From positions 248,001 through 312,000 of the forward strand of contig JALQPE010002403.1 of NCBI GenBank assembly GCA_030407315.1: 64,000 nucleotides of DNA, read 5' to 3'. The notes below the pieces were generated by a model that saw only the letters and a program-made list of their open reading frames with translations, was not told the origin of the DNA and did not search any database. A program made the translations under genes and the position numbers. The first letter of the stretch is position 1. Every line of letters begins with the position of its first letter. Of this stretch, positions 61,643 to 64,000 are shown piece by piece. The DNA is from Asparagopsis taxiformis. Taxonomy: Eukaryota; Rhodophyta; Florideophyceae; Bonnemaisoniales; Bonnemaisoniaceae.

Positions 61643-63097
61643 CTATTTGCTAGAGTTGAGAAAATACACCCAGCGCCGATCTAGCCCGCCGCTATGGTCT
61701 GATGATCCATCCAGAATTGCATCCTTTTCACGTAGTAATGATTCCAAAGCTGTCCCATTTGCCGTTAGTAAGTCCTGCAGTTCATTGATGAGGATCGCGA
61801 AGCGAGGATGAGAATCAAGATGAAGCCATTTCTTATTTCCTCCGACACCATTTCTGAACTCCCTCGACAGCTTCGAAAGCGCTCCCACGACAGCGTTGAA
61901 ATTCTCACGTTCCCGCAAATCTGCTATTACACGTATTGTGGCCATGTCATTTTGATCAGATTTTAAAATCTGGCGCTCACGACCGCTCTCATCCATTCCC
62001 GATTCCTCAGTTACATGAAGTCCCTGTGACAAAGGAGTACCAGCACCCTCTCCAATTTCGGATATTCCGACAAGCTCTTCATTCAAAGATTGATGCAGCT
62101 CTAGCTGAACCCTTGATGCTATTCCGAAGGCCAGCACGCGAAGTCTCTGATTGCGGAATGCAGTTGCGCAATACTTTGCCACTGTGAGACATTTTTGCTG
62201 TTCCTTCACTGTTTCGCACAGAGCAAATTGTTGAATACTATTCAATAACGACTTCTTCTCAATATCCTCTGTGCGTTCGGCTCTGGTCTGAATTTCTTTC
62301 GCGCCCTTTGCCTGCAAGTCTTTGATCAAATGCTGCAGAGATGAGATTGACGTTTCTAGATACGCACCTTCGCCAGTATTCAAAGCGCTAAGAATAGCAG
62401 TTGACCGCATCAGGTTTGCCTCATGCCGACACTGATCAGCTCTGATTTCAGCGTATGATCTTACAACTCTTTGCAATTCCTTTTCCATCACCGAGGTATC
62501 TTCAGTACATACTCTCTCGTCTTGTATATTTTGGGTTGCAAACGCGATGATGTCTTCCATATGGCACTTTTCCTTCTCAACATATTCCGCGATAGCCTTA
62601 TCTGGATAGACGAGATGACGGTCTTCCAGTGCTATGTCTCTCAGCTGATCAAGTTTAAGGCGCAGTCGCAAAAGTAAATTTCGTGTTTTCATAACATCCG
62701 TCTTTGTTTTCATGAGCGGCTGTGCAGTGCGAGTGCGCCTTTGAGCAATAGCTTCCTGGAGGATGTTTCGTTGATTCTTGAGAAGCGATAGACGCTGTTT
62801 TGCGGATTGTAATTGACGTTGGCGTTCATTGCGCACATCCGAGACTTCAGGGGCGTCAACAAGCGGGGCGGAAATCTTTTCGAGTTCTCGGGACGGTAGC
62901 ATTGGGCATGTTTCGGTTGCTTTGGCATAGTCTGAAGCTTCTTTTTCGGTCAGTACGCAGTCGGGGGTGAATGAGGTTTCAATTGCATCGAGCAAATGAT
63001 GTGCGGCGGGGTAAGCTTTGAGCCATTCAAAGGTTTCACAATTTTCTTCATCGAAAGCAAGCGATGAGCGCAACCTGCTTCGTGGTGGTAATGACAT
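61643..63097 (-). CDS. HAUS3-like augmin subunit (coiled-coil)
   Basis: Encodes 484 residues. The N-terminal ~60 residues (FDEENCETFEWLKAYPAAHH, then FTPDCVLTEKEASDYAKATE) match the N-terminal pattern of HAUS augmin-like complex subunit 3, in which an E-x-FEWL-type motif is followed by NVLSERELEAF. The remainder is long coiled coil (QRQLQSAKQRLSLLKNQRNI, LLLRLRLKLDQLRDIALEDR, and more) as in HAUS3. Augmin recruits gamma-tubulin to existing spindle microtubules to nucleate branches. The ATG at 63097 (MSLPPRSRLRSSLAFDEE) directly precedes the domain; the upstream frame is not domain-like. The protein is shorter than animal HAUS3 (~600). Confidence 0.55.
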   Translation of the reverse strand: MSLPPRSRLRSSLAFDEENCETFEWLKAYPAAHHLLDAIETSFTPDCVLTEKEASDYAKATETCPMLPSRELEKISAPLVDAPEVSDVRNERQRQLQSAKQRLSLLKNQRNILQEAIAQRRTRTAQPLMKTKTDVMKTRNLLLRLRLKLDQLRDIALEDRHLVYPDKAIAEYVEKEKCHMEDIIAFATQNIQDERVCTEDTSVMEKELQRVVRSYAEIRADQCRHEANLMRSTAILSALNTGEGAYLETSISSLQHLIKDLQAKGAKEIQTRAERTEDIEKKSLLNSIQQFALCETVKEQQKCLTVAKYCATAFRNQRLRVLAFGIASRVQLELHQSLNEELVGISEIGEGAGTPLSQGLHVTEESGMDESGRERQILKSDQNDMATIRVIADLRERENFNAVVGALSKLSREFRNGVGGNKKWLHLDSHPRFAILINELQDLLTANGTALESLLREKDAILDGSSDHSGGLDRRWVYFLNSSK

Positions 63098-63425
63098 GAT
63101 CTGGCCTAGCCTCTTCGGTCTGTAGAAATCGCGGGCGATATTGGACTCACTTGATACAGTCCAATAGTTGGTCGCGTAGTCGGCTGGCGGACACTGCGTT
63201 GCACATCCATCGGGATGAAACTGATTTGAATTTAAAAAAAGGTGGACGGACGCTTGTGGAAACCACAAATAGATGCAACTCAACACGTCATCGGCTCAGC
63301 TGCACATCGAGTGAAACTCCAGACCAAACTGTTATCGCAGCTGCCCTTCAGATATCTACTACAAGACCTTTGCCTTCTTGAGCTGTATTTACACCCAACT
63401 CTTTATCAATTCAACAAGCACTTCA
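63098..63425. other. Intergenic, HAUS3-like promoter
   Basis: About 330 bp between the HAUS3-like start and the 3' end of the Gly-rich gene. No feature was recognised. Confidence 0.35.
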
Positions 63426-64000
63426 CTATCCCCAAACATCGCCACCAGCATAGTCCCCACTACTAGTATAACCGCCGCGACCACCACCACCACCATAACC
63501 ACCGCGGCCGCCACCACCACCATAACCGCCGCGACCACCACCACCACCATACCCACCGCGACCGCCAGCATAACTGCCGTCACCACCACCACCAGCATAA
63601 CCACCGCGACCACCACCACCAGCATAACCACCGCGACCACCATACCCACCGCGACCGCCACCACCAGCATAACCACCGCGACCACCACCACCAACATAAC
63701 CACCGCGACCACCACCACCAGCATAACCACCGCGACCACCACCACCAGCATAACCACCGCGACCACCACCGCCAACATAACCGCCGTCACCACCAGCATA
63801 ACCACCGTCACCACCAGCATAACCACCGCGACCGCCACGACCAGCATAACCGCCGCGAGCGGCATAACCACCGCGACTGCCGTAACCACCACGATCAACA
63901 TAACCACCACGACCACTATAACCGCCACGACTACTATAGCCACCACGGTCACCAAAACCGCCACGACTGTTATAACCACCACGGTCACTATAACCGCCAC
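63426..64000 (-). CDS. Glycine/RGG-GGY-rich protein, 3' part (runs off window)
   Basis: The C-terminal ~190 residues of a protein whose start lies beyond base 64000. On the minus strand one frame reads as repeats of GGY, RGG and GGGGRGGY (for example RGGYSGRGGYVDRGGYGSRG), ending RGGYTSSGDYAGGDVWG before a TAG stop. RGG/GGY tails of this kind are found in RNA-binding proteins (hnRNP, fibrillarin, DEAD-box helicases such as DED1/Vasa) and are targets of arginine methylation. The upstream domain is not in the window, so the exact protein cannot be named. A Val-rich reading in another frame is an artefact of the repeat. Confidence 0.75.
   Translation of the reverse strand, partial: GGYSDRGGYNSRGGFGDRGGYSSRGGYSGRGGYVDRGGYGSRGGYAARGGYAGRGGRGGYAGGDGGYAGGDGGYVGGGGRGGYAGGGGRGGYAGGGGRGGYVGGGGRGGYAGGGGRGGYGGRGGYAGGGGRGGYAGGGGDGSYAGGRGGYGGGGGRGGYGGGGGRGGYGGGGGRGGYTSSGDYAGGDVWG
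63475..64000. repeat. Low-complexity Gly-codon repeats (ACCACC-type)
   Basis: Tandem imperfect units built from ACCACC and CATAACCACCGCGACC, encoding RGG/GGY repeats on the minus strand. Confidence 0.85.

Noticed and set aside
63389..64000. Val-rich open frame on the minus strand
   Set aside because: It is the shifted reading of GGT/GGC codon repeats; the frame giving GGY/RGG repeats with a sensible end is the real one.

Overview
This is nuclear DNA of a photosynthetic eukaryote, most likely a red alga. The clearest marker is a three-helix light-harvesting protein of the red-lineage (LHCR) type at 49046-49657. Its N-terminus looks like a primary-plastid transit peptide (phenylalanine near the start, no signal peptide), which argues against a secondary red plastid. 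A plant-type clock MYB, alternative oxidase, a plant-like short tRNase Z, plant-like PEX4, divergent beta-tubulin and eukaryotic Sec61, proteasome, Mediator and augmin proteins all agree. The species cannot be named from the sequence. No rRNA, tRNA, CRISPR array or transposon was recognised.

The genome is compact: about 40 genes in 64 kb, mostly single-exon, on both strands, often with convergent 3' ends less than 150 bp apart. Only two introns could be placed firmly, both near the 5' end: in beta-tubulin (after 16 coding bases) and in mitochondrial aconitase (after 164 coding bases). A third is suspected in the TCAIM-like gene.

Layout. 1-14 kb: coatomer zeta, an acidic coiled-coil protein, MPP-beta, riboflavin synthase, an FSAF1-like SSU-processome factor, an RVE8/LCL-type MYB, a RING-H2-like protein and Sec61 alpha. 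14-31 kb: eL18, several unknown proteins, TVP23, a stand-alone Yvh1-type zinc domain, PEX4, PRKRIP1-like, beta-tubulin, a TraB-like protein, prolyl 4-hydroxylase, COA5/PET191 and bL28m. 31-49 kb: a six-repeat polyubiquitin, aconitase, a TCAIM-like protein, proteasome RPT2, tRNase Z, a possible Pro/Arg-rich microprotein and MED14. 49-64 kb: the LHC, a cyclase-associated protein (CAP) split into two separate genes on either side of a tandem pair of unknown membrane proteins, alternative oxidase, a bHLH factor, a HAUS3-like augmin subunit and the 3' part of a glycine/RGG-rich protein.

The genes are mostly unrelated housekeeping functions and do not form a pathway cluster. The most notable observations are: (1) the split CAP, whose N-half carries two helical-folded domains and no beta-domain; (2) an RVE8-like MYB with both the SHAQKYF repeat and the C-terminal LCL segment, with three evening-element-type sites in its own promoter; (3) a Yvh1 zinc domain without a phosphatase; (4) a tandem orphan membrane-protein family; (5) a recurrent intergenic ACACGTGT palindrome; and (6) mosaic ubiquitin repeats that show gene conversion.
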